A DNA stretch of 64,000 nucleotides. Source: Thalassospiraceae bacterium LMO-JJ14. GTDB taxonomy: Bacteria > Pseudomonadota > Alphaproteobacteria > Rhodospirillales > Casp-alpha2. The DNA lies in NCBI GenBank assembly GCA_021555105.2, contig CP134604.1, positions 2,170,001-2,234,000 on the forward strand, read 5' to 3'. The position numbers and the translations under genes are program-made. Positions 17,723 to 27,443 of this stretch are shown piece by piece; the first letter of the stretch is position 1; every line of letters starts with the position of its first letter. A model generated the notes under the pieces. It made no database searches, had not been told where the DNA came from, and saw nothing but the letters and a program-made list of their open reading frames with translations.

Positions 17723-19114
17723 TTATTCCGCCGCCAGCAGGGCGTCGGCGGCGATCCAAGCATCCATATCGGCCAGTGCGCGCTCTGACAGTTTGATCTT
17801 GCGATCGCGCCCGCGCGGGCGCTGCTTTTTCGGCAGGTGATCGGTATCGAGTGGCGGGAACAGGCCGAAATTGGCGTTCATCGGCTGGAACGTATCGGCA
17901 TCGGCGCCGAGGGTGACGTGATTCAGGATCGCGCCCATCGATGTCGTCACGGGCGGCGCGGACGGGTCGAGTCCAAGCCGCTCAGCGGCCGCGAAACGTC
18001 CCGCCATCAGGCCGACGGCGGCGCTTTCGACATAGCCTTCGCAGCCGGTGATCTGCCCGGCGAAGCGCAGGCGCGGATCGGCCTTGAGCCTGAGCCGCGG
18101 GTCGAGCAGCTTCGGCGAATTGATGAAGGTGTTGCGGTGAATGCCGCCGAGGCGTGCGAATTCGGCATTTTCCAGGCCCGGGATCATGCGGAAGATGCGT
18201 TTCTGTTCGCCATACGTCAGCTTGGTCTGGAAGCCGACCATGTTGAACAGCGTGCCGAGTTTGTTGTCCTGGCGCAATTGCACGATGGCGTGCGGCTTTT
18301 TGTCGGGGTTGTTGGGATCGGTCAGGCCGACCGGTTTCATCGGCCCGAATGACAGGGTCATCCGCCCACGCTCGGCCATGACCTCGATCGGCAGGCATCC
18401 CTCGAAATACGGGGTGTCCTTTTCCCAGTCCTTGAACTGCGTCTTTTCACCGTCGAGCAGCGCGTCGATGAAGTCCTCGTACTGATTGTGGGTCATCGGG
18501 CAGTTGATGTAATCCTTGCCGTCGCCTCCGGGGGACGGCTTGTCGTAGCGCGATTGGAACCACGCCACGTCGAAATTGATGCTTTCCTTGTAAACGATAG
18601 GCGCAATGGCATCGAAGAACGCAAGCTGGTCTTCGCCGCTGACCTCAAGGATGGCCTTCGTCAGATCCGGCGAGGTCAGGGGCCCGGTGGCGATTATCAC
18701 GTTCGACCAGTCCCGGGGTGGCAGGGCGGCAACCTCGCCGCGCACGATGGTGATCAGCGGATGCGTCTGCAGCGCTTTGGTGACTTCGGCGGAAAACGCG
18801 TCGCGGTCGACGGCCAGGGCCGAACCCGCAGGCACACGGTGGGTATCGGCCGCGCGGATGATCAGCGATCCGGTGCGGCGCATTTCCTCGTGCAGAAGCC
18901 CGACCGCATTGGTTTGATAATCGTCCGAGCGGAATGAATTGGAGCATACAAGCTCGGCGCAGCCGTCACTATGATGTGCATCGGTTTTCCGTTCCGGGCG
19001 CATTTCGTGCAGGATCACCGGCACACCGGCCGCCGCGATCTGCCAGGCCGCTTCGGACCCGGCGAGGCCGGCGCCAATAACGTGGACAGGCTCTGGTAAG
19101 TCTTTGATATTCAT
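17723..19114 (-). CDS. trmFO: TrmFO, folate- and FAD-dependent tRNA uracil-54 methyltransferase
   Basis: 463-residue flavoprotein that makes ribothymidine at position 54 of tRNA with methylene-tetrahydrofolate as carbon donor. The FAD-binding motif [16 protein letters not shown] lies at residues 12-27. [20 protein letters not shown] and [12 protein letters not shown] are strongly conserved family blocks, and [14 protein letters not shown] lies in the C-terminal half. Length is typical (about 440-470). It is divergent from the pentapeptide-repeat gene across 197 bases. Confidence 0.97.
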   Translation of the reverse strand: MNIKDLPEPVHVIGAGLAGSEAAWQIAAAGVPVILHEMRPERKTDAHHSDGCAELVCSNSFRSDDYQTNAVGLLHEEMRRTGSLIIRAADTHRVPAGSALAVDRDAFSAEVTKALQTHPLITIVRGEVAALPPRDWSNVIIATGPLTSPDLTKAILEVSGEDQLAFFDAIAPIVYKESINFDVAWFQSRYDKPSPGGDGKDYINCPMTHNQYEDFIDALLDGEKTQFKDWEKDTPYFEGCLPIEVMAERGRMTLSFGPMKPVGLTDPNNPDKKPHAIVQLRQDNKLGTLFNMVGFQTKLTYGEQKRIFRMIPGLENAEFARLGGIHRNTFINSPKLLDPRLRLKADPRLRFAGQITGCEGYVESAAVGLMAGRFAAAERLGLDPSAPPVTTSMGAILNHVTLGADADTFQPMNANFGLFPPLDTDHLPKKQRPRGRDRKIKLSERALADMDAWIAADALLAAE

Positions 19115-19311
19115 CTCGATCCGGTTAATCGCTGTTTAAGAGTTCGAAACGACAATAGGCACCGTAGTGACCATAAACACTGACTGCAATGCGCGCGGTC
19201 TTTATAGTCGTTCGCTTGAATTGTCCAGTCGGCATCGATCCCTTTGGATGATTCTCCTGGCGGCCAGTAAATGGTGCCGGATTTTTTTTATGAAATGGAT
19301 GGAAGTGCGCC

Positions 19312-20679
19312 ATGGCGCTGAATGACGACGTCGAAAAGAGCGAGTGGACAAAACTCACGCAGCAGGAAGCCGACGCGATTGTCGACGTCCATGAGCAATT
19401 CCTGAAAGGTGCGCGCGGCGGTGAGCGGGCCAAACTCGCAATGATGGATCTGTCTTATCTGGACTTCAGCGGCCGCGATCTGAGCCGCGCCGATCTCGTC
19501 GGCGCCATCCTGAGCAACTGCGATCTCGAGGAAACCAAATTCGACGAAGCGAATCTTTTCGCCTGCGATCTCAGGGGTGCGATCCTGGTGCGGGCCAACC
19601 TGAACCGTGCGGATATTCGCGGCGCCTGCCTGGCCGGAGCGAACCTGACGCTGGCCAGCCTTGTTGATTGCGACATGCGCGACGGGGTCCTGCTGCGCTC
19701 CGGCGAACGCGGCGATCTGATGCCGCTGAACAAGAACGAAGCGACGCCGGGCATGGAAAAGGCCAAGGTACGCGGTGCCGACATGAGCGGCGCCAAGGTC
19801 TCGGACAGTGTCATCGTGCAGACTGACCTGACCGACTGTAATCTGAAAAATGCAAAATTCGTGCGCGCCAACCTGTCACTGTCGAACCTGACCGGGTGTA
19901 ATCTCGAAGGCACCGATTTCACCGACGCCAACCTTTCGGGGGCGGTCTTCCACGGTGCAATCTTTACCGGCACGACGCTTGACGGCGCCGACCTGTCCGG
20001 TGCCGATCTGATTGGTGCGATGTTCGACAATGTGGATTTTTCGAAGGTCGATCTTTCGGAAGCTAAAATCGCCAAAAGCATCGAAACCGTCGACTTGTCG
20101 TTGAAGGACATCATCGCCGCTCACGCCGCGTGGATGAAAACCAACGGCAAGGAAGGCAAGCGGGCGGTGTTCTCGAAAAGCGATCTCAACAATCACAATC
20201 TCAGCGGCGTCAACCTGTCGGCCGCCGATTTCTCGCTCGCCAACATGAAGGGCGTGGACATGTCCAAGGCGGAATGCCTGATGTCCGATTTTTCATATTG
20301 CGATCTGCGCGGCGCGGTGTTTGCCCGGGCCGACCTCAGGGGCTCGAAATTCAGCCGCGCCAACCTGACCGGCGCCAACCTTGTCGCCGTCGATCTCAGT
20401 GAAGTCATGATCTCGACCCGTGCCGGCGGCGGCGAATGGCGGGCCAATCTGGATAATGCCAAGCTCAAGGGGGCGCTGCTGAACGGTGCCAACCTGAAGA
20501 ACGGTGATTATACCAAATGCGATTTTACAGAAGCTGACCTGCGCGATGCGGATCTGCGCGGCTCGCTGTTGACCGATGCGATTTTCACCGGCGCCGATCT
20601 GCGCGGCGCCAAGCTTGAAAACACGGACCGCCGCGGTGCCATCGACCTGCCGAAAGCGTTCGAAGAAGAAGACGACTGA
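19312..20679 (+). CDS. Pentapeptide-repeat protein
   Basis: 455 residues dominated by A(D/N)LxG-type pentapeptides, which fold as a right-handed quadrilateral beta helix. The first block runs from about residue 45 to 255. A short helical insert (DLSLKDIIAAHAAWMKTNGK, about 261-280) interrupts it and a second block runs from about 290 to 445. The N-terminal 40 residues are helical and acidic. No signal peptide or membrane helix is seen, so it is probably cytoplasmic. The function of such proteins is mostly unknown; some bind DNA gyrase, but nothing here shows that. Confidence 0.93.
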   Translation: MALNDDVEKSEWTKLTQQEADAIVDVHEQFLKGARGGERAKLAMMDLSYLDFSGRDLSRADLVGAILSNCDLEETKFDEANLFACDLRGAILVRANLNRADIRGACLAGANLTLASLVDCDMRDGVLLRSGERGDLMPLNKNEATPGMEKAKVRGADMSGAKVSDSVIVQTDLTDCNLKNAKFVRANLSLSNLTGCNLEGTDFTDANLSGAVFHGAIFTGTTLDGADLSGADLIGAMFDNVDFSKVDLSEAKIAKSIETVDLSLKDIIAAHAAWMKTNGKEGKRAVFSKSDLNNHNLSGVNLSAADFSLANMKGVDMSKAECLMSDFSYCDLRGAVFARADLRGSKFSRANLTGANLVAVDLSEVMISTRAGGGEWRANLDNAKLKGALLNGANLKNGDYTKCDFTEADLRDADLRGSLLTDAIFTGADLRGAKLENTDRRGAIDLPKAFEEEDD

Positions 20680-20680
20680 A

Positions 20681-20768
20681 CCCCTCTCCCGGCGCGCTGA
20701 CGCACGCCACCCTCTCCCTTGGGAGAGGGTAGGACCCCGCATGCGTCAGCATGTGGGAGGGAGAGGGG
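20681..20768. repeat. Palindromic element, family B
   Basis: Starts CCCCTCTCCCGGCGCGCTGA just after the stop at 20679 and ends GGGAGGGAGAGGGG. Two inner hairpins are visible: GGCGCGC..GCACGCC and CCTCTCCCTTGGGAGAGG. It lies between convergent genes and may serve as a bidirectional terminator. Confidence 0.83.
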
Positions 20769-20796
20769 ACTAAAGCCCGATGCCGTCACGTTTGCC

Positions 20797-21291
20797 CTAC
20801 ATTTTCATCGCGTTCTGAAGTTGGCGCAGATAGAACTCTTCCTTTTTGCTGATCGAACTGCCGAAGGCGAAAAAGCCTTCCTTGGAGGCAGCCGCCACGG
20901 CGGTCGCGGCGTCGATCAGGAATTTCTTGTATTGCTTGGCTTCTTTCTTGTCGGCGATCCGATCGATAATGTCGCTGGCTTCGGCAATGGTTTTTACCCG
21001 GTCTTCAAGCGGTGATTCGTGCGATGCCGACGCGCCGATGGAGGCAAACAGGATATCGAATTCCTGGGTGCCTTCGTCTTCGATGGAATCCAGCACTTCA
21101 CTGACGAGGGCCGTCTTGCCGTATTTCTTGCGCAGTTTGATGAGCGAGTCCTTGAACGCCTGCATTTCCTCTTCTTCGGAATCCATATCGTCACCGACGT
21201 CGTCGGACGCCGAAATCACCGCCGCCGCGATAATCGGCGCGGATGCTATGAGTTTCCATTCTTCAGGATTGAAATCGCTTTTAGATGCCAT
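20797..21291 (-). CDS. Hypothetical acidic helical protein
   Basis: 164 residues from the ATG at 21291, which has a GGGGAAG ribosome-binding site; the frame is open a further 34 codons upstream without one. The sequence is almost all helical and acidic, with FNPEEWKLIASAPIIAAAVI at the start, an acidic DDMDSEEEEMQ stretch, and KEGFFAFGSSISKKEE near the end. The paired helices and AP..AA pattern are loosely like TerB-like folds, but I would not name it. No signal peptide or membrane helix is evident. Confidence 0.75.
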   Translation of the reverse strand: MASKSDFNPEEWKLIASAPIIAAAVISASDDVGDDMDSEEEEMQAFKDSLIKLRKKYGKTALVSEVLDSIEDEGTQEFDILFASIGASASHESPLEDRVKTIAEASDIIDRIADKKEAKQYKKFLIDAATAVAAASKEGFFAFGSSISKKEEFYLRQLQNAMKM

Positions 21292-21586
21292 GACTTCCCC
21301 CTCGATCAGAGCATGTGCCGTCATGCTAACGTAAAACGGCCTAGCGTGAAACGGCCCAACGTAATACTGCATCCCAGGTGAATAACCAGCCAAGTTTTGT
21401 CATTAAATGTTACTCGATTTGTTACAAATGCAGTTGCTTCGCCATATCGCCTTCTGACGACGCCATTTTCGGGAAGGGGCCGACAAACATGCAATTATAT
21501 GTTAAGGTCCCTGCAAACAGGCTTCGGTTGAAGGCGGCCTTGCTCTTTCGCTTTCTTCCGTGATCATGATCATGAGGAGGCGAGTA

Positions 21587-22384
21587 ATGCATAAACTTGC
21601 AAAGACTTTTGCCCTTGTTCTGGGCGTCGCGGCACTGCCGTTCGGCGCCGAGGCCGCGCCGCAACTGCTTGGCGTGGTGGCGACGGCTTCACCGCTTAAA
21701 CTGCAATGCGACGGGAATACCTGCGCGGTCGAACTGACCACGTTCTGCATGCAGTCGGAGCGCAAGACACCTGCAAGGGATTACGCCTATTCACCGCATG
21801 ACCTGTCGGTGTTCAAGATTCTGGTGCAGGACAGCGACGGCAAGACGGCCGGTGTGCCGTTGAAGGCAGCCAAGGTCATTGCCGTGCGCGGTTATACCGC
21901 GGCGCGGTTCGAGTTTTCCGTGCGCGAACTTGCAGAGCGCGGGCAAAGCGCGAAAGCCATCGAGGTTGCGTCGGGCGGCGTTCTGGTGCCGATGCCGGTG
22001 CCGGGCGACGACAACCCGATCCGTGACGGCGAAGTCGAACACGCGTTGGCGTCCCTTAACCCGGTTGCCGATCGGATTTTCAAACTGCACAGCACCGAAT
22101 TCGAGGCGATCAAGGTGGTCAGCCGTTTGCTCAGCGAAACCCCGGCGCGCGGGCGCATGGCGAAACAGCAGCGCGAAAACCTGTGGCAGGACACGTTCAA
22201 CGAAAACCCGCGCGAGTCTGTCGGTTCCGGGATGCACCGCGCCGCCGATGTGTTGGGCTATTGCCAGTACCGCACCTCGCAGGGCCGTTTCTTCAGCGTG
22301 CGCCGCTGTCTGGAACAACGCCTCGACGGCATGATGATGAATATCAATACCGATTACTGGAAAGCCGTGAAGCCGGGGTCGTAA
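21587..22384 (+). CDS. Secreted or periplasmic protein of unknown function
   Basis: 265 residues from ATG 21587, chosen because AGGAGG sits 6 bases upstream; the frame extends 9 codons further back. The N-terminus is a standard signal peptide ([21 protein letters not shown]). The mature part has two Cys-containing clusters ([16 protein letters not shown] and [17 protein letters not shown]), consistent with disulfides in the periplasm. I do not recognise a family. The upstream 195 bases are AT-richer than the surroundings and probably carry the promoter. Confidence 0.78.
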   Translation: MHKLAKTFALVLGVAALPFGAEAAPQLLGVVATASPLKLQCDGNTCAVELTTFCMQSERKTPARDYAYSPHDLSVFKILVQDSDGKTAGVPLKAAKVIAVRGYTAARFEFSVRELAERGQSAKAIEVASGGVLVPMPVPGDDNPIRDGEVEHALASLNPVADRIFKLHSTEFEAIKVVSRLLSETPARGRMAKQQRENLWQDTFNENPRESVGSGMHRAADVLGYCQYRTSQGRFFSVRRCLEQRLDGMMMNINTDYWKAVKPGS

Positions 22385-22395
22385 CGCACCGCTTT

Positions 22396-22452
22396 CCCCC
22401 TCTCCCGGCGCGCTGACGCGCACCACCCTCTCCCTGGGGAGAGGGAGAGGGG
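22396..22452. repeat. Palindromic element, family B (short copy)
   Basis: Reads CCCCCTCTCCCGGCGCGCTG then ACGCGCACCACCCTCTCCC and GGGGAGAGGGAGAGGGG. Its left half is almost identical to the 20681 copy. It lies between two co-directional genes. Confidence 0.82.
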
Positions 22453-22501
22453 CTGTCGATTTTTCCGTGCCAAGCCGGAACCGTCATCCTACAATCCGCC
22501 C

Positions 22502-23329
22502 ATGACAAATTATCTGAACGACGTCGAAGAACTTGCCGCACTGGTGCCGGATGGCGCGCTGCTGGCACTGCCGCCCGAATACAGCTTCGTGCCGATGGCG
22601 CTGACACGCGCGATCATCCGCCGGGGCGTCAAAGACCTGCATATCCTGACCGTGCCGATCAACGGCCTGGCCGCCGACATGCTGATCGGGGCGGGGTGTG
22701 TGAAGACGGTCGAATGCGCTGCCGTGTCGCTCGGCGAAGCGGGGCCGGCATCCAGGTTCGGCGCCGCCGTCGAAAACGGTTCGGTGAAAATCATCGACAG
22801 CACATGTCCGGCCATTCACACCGCCCTGCAGGCGACCGAGAAGGGCGTGCCGTTCATGCCGCTCGCAGGCATCATCGGCTCGGATATCCTCACCTACCGC
22901 GATGACTGGAAAGTGGTCGACGATCCGCTCGGCCAAGGCAACGGCCGCATCGTCCTGATCCCGGCGATCAGCCCTGACGTTGCGATCATTCACAGCCCGC
23001 TCGCCGACCGCGACGGCAACGTCTGGATCGGCCGGCGGCGCGAACTGGCAACTATCGCGCATGCGGCGAAGACGCTTCTGGTGACGGTCGAGAAAATTCA
23101 GGACGAGAGTCTGTTGGCGTCCGAGGCGACGGCGGCGGGCACGCTGCCGGGTTTCTACGTCACCGCACTGGCCCGGGCCGAAATGGGCGCCAAGCCGCTG
23201 GGCCTGGTCGAACATTACGCGCCGGACACCGACGAGCTTGCGGTCTATGCCCGCGAGTCGCGGACCGAGGACGGTTTCAACGCCTATCTGCAGCGCACCG
23301 TGTTCGGCACGCAGGAGGCGGCCGAGTGA
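22502..23329 (+). CDS. CoA-transferase-family protein, alpha-type subunit
   Basis: 275 residues with the family I CoA-transferase alpha fold (LPPEYSFVPMALTRAIIRRG, LTVPINGLAADMLIGAGCVK). GEAGPASRF and FMPLAGIIGSDIL are conserved positions. It overlaps the next gene by GTGA, so the two subunits are translated together and should form a heteromer. The pair resembles glutaconate-CoA-transferase-like and IpdA-like proteins. The substrate is unknown; nearby acyl-CoA genes (CaiB-like, thioesterase) suggest carboxylic-acid degradation, which is inference. Confidence 0.88.
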   Translation: MTNYLNDVEELAALVPDGALLALPPEYSFVPMALTRAIIRRGVKDLHILTVPINGLAADMLIGAGCVKTVECAAVSLGEAGPASRFGAAVENGSVKIIDSTCPAIHTALQATEKGVPFMPLAGIIGSDILTYRDDWKVVDDPLGQGNGRIVLIPAISPDVAIIHSPLADRDGNVWIGRRRELATIAHAAKTLLVTVEKIQDESLLASEATAAGTLPGFYVTALARAEMGAKPLGLVEHYAPDTDELAVYARESRTEDGFNAYLQRTVFGTQEAAE

Positions 23330-24069
23330 CGTATTCCCGCGATGAATTTCTGATCACGACCATTGCCCGGTTGCTTGAAACCGATGATGTGCGCCATGTC
23401 GCCGTCGGCGCCGCATCGCCTATTCCCGGTGCCGCCGCGTTGCTGGCGCGCAAGGTGCGGGGCGGCTCGCCGCGTGTGTCGCTGATTCACGGCAAGGCAA
23501 CCAATCCGTTCTGTGACGGCGGGCGTGAAATCTTCGATGCCGCCGGGCAGGGACGCATCGACGTGTTCTTTCTGGGCGGTGTGCAGATCGACGGCGAGGC
23601 CAATCTGAACCTTGTCGGTACCGGGACTTATCCAAAAGTCGACAAGCGCTTTTCCGGTTCGTTCGGCTCGGCGTTCATGTATTTCACGGTGCCCAAGGTG
23701 ATCTTGTTCCGCCCGGAACATTCGCGCCGTGTGTTCGTCCCCAAGGTCGATTTCATCTCGGCCCCCGGTGTTTCGGACCCGGACGTGCATCGCCCCGGCG
23801 GTCCGAAGTATCTGGTGACGGAACTCTGCGTGATGGCCTTCGACAAGGACCGCCGCCGCTTCCGTCTTGAAAGCGTCACGCCGGGCCGCACGGTCGAGGA
23901 AGTGCTGGACAACACCGGCTTCGAGATCGACGTGCCGGAAAGCGTCGGTGAGACCAAGGCGCCCGAGGAAGAGCGCCTCGCGTTGCTGCGCTCCACGGTC
24001 GGGGTCGAGGTCGCGGATACCTATCCCGGCTTTGCCCGCGATGTGCTGGGCGTCGACGTCGCGGCCTGA
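23326..24069 (+). CDS. CoA-transferase-family protein, beta-type subunit
   Basis: 247 residues, GTG start inside the stop of the alpha subunit. Features are VRHVAVGAASPIPGAAALLA at the N-terminus, FFLGGVQIDGEANLNLVG in the centre and KRFSGSFGSAFMYF later. In family I transferases the beta subunit normally carries the catalytic Glu in a short SEN/ESG-like motif; here the expected region (VSLIHGKATNPF) has no Glu. The pair may therefore act like the hydrolase branch (IpdAB-like) rather than as a true transferase. Confidence 0.87.
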   Translation: MTYSRDEFLITTIARLLETDDVRHVAVGAASPIPGAAALLARKVRGGSPRVSLIHGKATNPFCDGGREIFDAAGQGRIDVFFLGGVQIDGEANLNLVGTGTYPKVDKRFSGSFGSAFMYFTVPKVILFRPEHSRRVFVPKVDFISAPGVSDPDVHRPGGPKYLVTELCVMAFDKDRRRFRLESVTPGRTVEEVLDNTGFEIDVPESVGETKAPEEERLALLRSTVGVEVADTYPGFARDVLGVDVAA

Positions 24070-24077
24070 AAATACGC

Positions 24078-24164
24078 GTCACCCCAAACTTGATTTGGGG
24101 TCCATACATTCAAATCGATATCGTGCCGGGAAGCATGGGTCCTGAACCAAGTTCAGGACGACGG
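24078..24164. repeat. Dispersed palindromic element, family A copy 3
   Basis: 87 bp. The left arm reads GTCACCCCAAACTTGATTTG, a variant whose stem CCCCAAA..TTTGGGG is kept by paired changes relative to the CCTGAAC..GTTCAGG form. The right arm CCTGAACCAAGTTCAGGACG matches copies 1 and 2. It starts 9 bases after a stop codon. Confidence 0.85.
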
Positions 24165-24172
24165 ACTTATCG

Positions 24173-24910
24173 TCAGAAGCTGACCGTCTTGCCGTCTTCC
24201 GCCAGTTCGTAATCCGTGACGTCCGAAACATGCTGCATCATGTCCGGGCCGAAGTGCGTCAGGATCAGGCGTTTCGGCGCGATATCCGGCAGGTGTTCGG
24301 CGATCGTCGCAAGGTCGAGATGCCCTTTCACCTGCTTGTCGAAGAACAGGCATTCGGTGATGAACAGGTCGGCTTCCTTGCCCGCGCCGGCGACGCCGTC
24401 ACACCATTGCGTGTCGCCTGTGTAGGCGACGGTCTTGCCGTCGAGGGTGATGCGCAGCGCATAGGGCGGACTGCCGCAGGCATGCGAGACCGGGAATGTC
24501 TCGACCGCCAGGCCTGCGACCATCGTCGTTTCCAGCTTCGGCATTTCGATCACGTGTGTTTCGAACTTGCGCGGCGCGTCGGCGGAGCCGGGGAACAGCA
24601 GTTCCATCGCTTCGCGTAGCTTGGCTTCGGTCCCGGGCGGTCCGGCGACGGTCAGCGGCTTGTCGCGCTTCGAGTACAATTGCGCATCCAGAATAAAGAA
24701 CGGAATGCCGGCGAAGTGATCGCCGTGCAGATGTGTAAGGACGATGGCATCGATGCTGTTCGGGTCAACCCCGTGTTTACGGATGGCGACCATGCTCGAA
24801 GCGCCGCAATCGATCAGAAACGCTGTGCTTTCACCTTGTACGTAAAAACAGGTGTTGAAGCGGCCGCCGGTCCCGAAGGCGTCGCCGCAGCCGACGAATG
24901 TGAGTTCCAT
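24173..24910 (-). CDS. Metallo-beta-lactamase-fold hydrolase, RNase Z-like group
   Basis: 245-residue metal-dependent hydrolase. The metal-binding motif HLHGDH is at residues 60-65, with FPVSHACGSPP, VAYTGDTQWCD (bridging Asp) and a C-terminal LILTHFGPDMM giving the other ligands. The layout matches RNase Z-like or phosphodiesterase members of the superfamily, but the long exosite arm of RNase Z is not obvious, so tRNA processing is not claimed. It is 3 bases from the next minus-strand gene and probably shares its transcript. Confidence 0.88.
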   Translation of the reverse strand: MELTFVGCGDAFGTGGRFNTCFYVQGESTAFLIDCGASSMVAIRKHGVDPNSIDAIVLTHLHGDHFAGIPFFILDAQLYSKRDKPLTVAGPPGTEAKLREAMELLFPGSADAPRKFETHVIEMPKLETTMVAGLAVETFPVSHACGSPPYALRITLDGKTVAYTGDTQWCDGVAGAGKEADLFITECLFFDKQVKGHLDLATIAEHLPDIAPKRLILTHFGPDMMQHVSDVTDYELAEDGKTVSF

Positions 24911-24913
24911 GTC

Positions 24914-25738
24914 TTATCCCGGTTTGTCGCTATGCGGTTCGGATCTTACCAGCGTCTTGTAGGCATGCCACGTCGCATGACCGATCAGCGGCAGCGTCAC
25001 GGCAAGGCCGACCATCGCCGCGACCATGCCGACGCCGGTGACGACGACGATAATGCCGGCCCACACGGCCATGGCGCGGGGGTTCTTGGTCACGGCGAAA
25101 ATCGACGTCAGGATCGCCGGCAGGAAATCCGCCCGTTCGCCGAGCATCATCGGCAGCGATACGGCGCTGACCAGAAACGCCGCCGTGGCGAATACCGCAC
25201 CGATGACCGTGCCGACCGCCAGGAACACCAGCCCGTCGACAGAAAACAGTGTCGTATTCAGCAGGTTCTGGATCGTCAGCATGCCGTGCGGAAAATTGAT
25301 GACATAGATCAGCGCTGCCGAGCGCACCCACAGGATCAGGAAGAACGCCATCGCCAGCCCGGCACCGAGAAAGCGTCCCGGCGCTCTGCGCCAGGCATTC
25401 ATGGCGCTCATGAACGTTGCCGGTTCACCGGCTTCCATGCGCCGGCTCAGCTCGTAGATACCGACCGCGAACACCGGGGCGACCAGCACGAAACCGGCGC
25501 TCAGCGGCCAGATCAGATAATAATAGCCGAGCTGATACAGGCCGATGGTGACGGCGTAACCCGAGACCACGAAAATCAAACCGTAGATCAGGCTGATCCC
25601 CCGGGTGCGGCGCATGTCGGCCCAGCCGAGCGCCAGCCATTGCCAGGGTTCCGTGGTGCTGACGGTGTTGATGCGACGCGCAAACGGCATGGCCGTTCCG
25701 TTGCCGGACGGCCCCGCCGGTGTCGAAGTCTCCGGCAT
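24914..25738 (-). CDS. DUF2189-type integral membrane protein
   Basis: 274 residues from the ATG at 25738, preceded by GGAGGGG; the frame is open further but would overlap the divergent gene. Six or so hydrophobic helices follow a short polar N-terminus (from GISLIYGLIFVVSGYAVTIG). The block WQWLALGWADMRR and FGAVVA-like helices resemble DUF2189 proteins, sometimes linked to cytochrome c oxidase subunit-like folds. Function is unknown. It is co-directional with and just upstream of the MBL-fold gene. Confidence 0.82.
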   Translation of the reverse strand: MPETSTPAGPSGNGTAMPFARRINTVSTTEPWQWLALGWADMRRTRGISLIYGLIFVVSGYAVTIGLYQLGYYYLIWPLSAGFVLVAPVFAVGIYELSRRMEAGEPATFMSAMNAWRRAPGRFLGAGLAMAFFLILWVRSAALIYVINFPHGMLTIQNLLNTTLFSVDGLVFLAVGTVIGAVFATAAFLVSAVSLPMMLGERADFLPAILTSIFAVTKNPRAMAVWAGIIVVVTGVGMVAAMVGLAVTLPLIGHATWHAYKTLVRSEPHSDKPG

Positions 25739-25871
25739 AATATCCCCTCCCAAGGAATGGTTATTTGGACAATAGCGCGGCGGCGAATGTCCGGCAATCA
25801 CCGGGTCGTGCCTGGAATGTCGGGTTCTTGCGGGCGTTGCCTTCATGGGGCGAATGGATAAACTCGCGGCC

Positions 25872-27053
25872 ATGAAAAACACATCCACGACAGACACACC
25901 CACAACAGACACTGCCAAGGCCAATGGCCCGCTTCACGGGATCAAGGTTCTCGATCTTTCGCGCGTTCTCGCGGGGCCGTGGTGCGCCATGGTGCTGGGC
26001 GATCTCGGCGCCGACGTGATCAAGATCGAAAGCCCCGAAGGCGACGACGTGCGTCACTTCGGCCCGCCGTTCAAGAATGGCGAGAGTGCTTATTTCATGG
26101 TCGGCGGACGCAACAAGCGAAGTGTCGTCTGCGATCTGAAAACCGACGAAGGCAAGGCGCTGGTCAAGCGGCTGGCACTCGGTGCCGATGTGCTTGTCGA
26201 AAATTTCCGCAAGGGCACGCTGGAGAAATTCGGCCTCGCGCCCGATGAACTGAGAAAAGAAAACCCCGGCCTGATCGTCTGTTCGGTATCCGGTTACGGA
26301 CGTACCGGCCAGATGTCGGAACGCGCCGGTTATGATTTCGTCATTCAGGCGGAAAGCGGCCTGATGTCGATCATCGGCGACGAAGATACCGAGCCGATGA
26401 AGGTCGGTGCCGCAGTGACCGATCTGGTGGCCGGGCAGTACGCGACGCAGGGCGTGCTGGCGGCGCTGTTTCACCGCGAGCGCACCGGCGAAGGGCAGGA
26501 TGTCGATATCTCGCTGCTCGACGGTGCGGTGACGCTGCTTGCCAATCAGGCGGCGGCGTATCTGATGACCGGCGAACGGCCGGCCCGGCTCGGCAACGAT
26601 CATCCGACGGTCTGCCCGTACCGCCCGTTCGAAACGGCGGATTACCCGATTGCGCTGGCGATCGGCGCCAACCGTCAGTTCCGCAAGCTGTGCAAGGCAA
26701 TGGGCCACGATGACATCGCCGACGACCCGCGTTTCGCCACCAACCCGGCCCGGGTCGAGAACCGCCGCGCGCTTTACGATATTCTCGAAACCACATTCCT
26801 GACCCGGACCCGCGACGAATGGCTGGCGGCGTTTCATGCCGAGGGACTGCCCGCCGGTGCTATCCGCACCGTAGATCAGGTCATGGAAGCGCCGGAACTG
26901 GCGGAACGCGACATGGTGACGACGGTCGAACACGAAACCGTCGGTCCGGTGCGGCTTGTCGGTTCGCCGATCAAGCTGTCGAAGACGCCGGCGTCGATCC
27001 GTCTGGCCCCGCGGCCGCTCGGCGCGGACGGCGATAATCCCGACTGGCTTTAG
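25872..27053 (+). CDS. CaiB/BaiF-family (family III) CoA transferase
   Basis: About 393 residues. The family opening GIKVLDLSRVLAGPWCAMVL, LGADVIKIE and GGRNKRSVVCDLKT are clear, as is the catalytic-Asp region DLVAGQYATQGVLAAL. The C-terminal PAGAIRTVDQVMEAPELAERD is typical of these enzymes, which move CoA between carboxylic acids (formyl-CoA, carnitine or succinyl-type donors). The substrate cannot be read from sequence. The start is uncertain; ATG 25845 is also in frame and neither has a strong ribosome-binding site. Confidence 0.93.
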   Translation: MKNTSTTDTPTTDTAKANGPLHGIKVLDLSRVLAGPWCAMVLGDLGADVIKIESPEGDDVRHFGPPFKNGESAYFMVGGRNKRSVVCDLKTDEGKALVKRLALGADVLVENFRKGTLEKFGLAPDELRKENPGLIVCSVSGYGRTGQMSERAGYDFVIQAESGLMSIIGDEDTEPMKVGAAVTDLVAGQYATQGVLAALFHRERTGEGQDVDISLLDGAVTLLANQAAAYLMTGERPARLGNDHPTVCPYRPFETADYPIALAIGANRQFRKLCKAMGHDDIADDPRFATNPARVENRRALYDILETTFLTRTRDEWLAAFHAEGLPAGAIRTVDQVMEAPELAERDMVTTVEHETVGPVRLVGSPIKLSKTPASIRLAPRPLGADGDNPDWL

Positions 27054-27116
27054 AGGATGATCTATGCTGTGACGAATTACATATCCGCGTCACTTGATTA
27101 AGCGTATATTCCGCGC

Positions 27117-27443
27117 ATGGTTGAAATATCAGATCGCGAAAACCAACGGCGGGACCTGCTGTCGCAATTGCTGCAGCAGCACCGCAATAACGCGTTCTAT
27201 AAAAAAGGCGAGCAAAAGCCGTATGTGCCCAAGGGCCGCGAAGTGCACGACACGGTCAATTTGTCCGACGGCGCCAAGATCATCAACCTCGGCCGCGGTC
27301 TCGATCTCGCCGGCGAGGTTCGTTCCGACAAGGATCCGGAAACCCTGCGCGAACGCCTGAAGCAGGGGACTTCCGATATCGAACGCATCGGCCGTTTGTT
27401 CCGTGCCGTGTTCGCCAGTCTGCGTGCGTCGTTCGGGCGTTAA
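27117..27443 (+). CDS. Small hypothetical protein
   Basis: 108 residues, basic and largely helical. A Lys-rich N-terminal half is followed by VNLSDGAKIINLGRGLDLAG and a charged C-terminal helix. I do not recognise a family. It meets the next gene tail-to-tail with a 4-base overlap of stop codons. Confidence 0.65.
   Translation: MVEISDRENQRRDLLSQLLQQHRNNAFYKKGEQKPYVPKGREVHDTVNLSDGAKIINLGRGLDLAGEVRSDKDPETLRERLKQGTSDIERIGRLFRAVFASLRASFGR

Noticed and set aside
24173-24910. Assignment as RNase Z (rnz)
   Set aside because: The metal motif fits, but the flexible exosite arm of true RNase Z is not recognisable, so only the superfamily is claimed.
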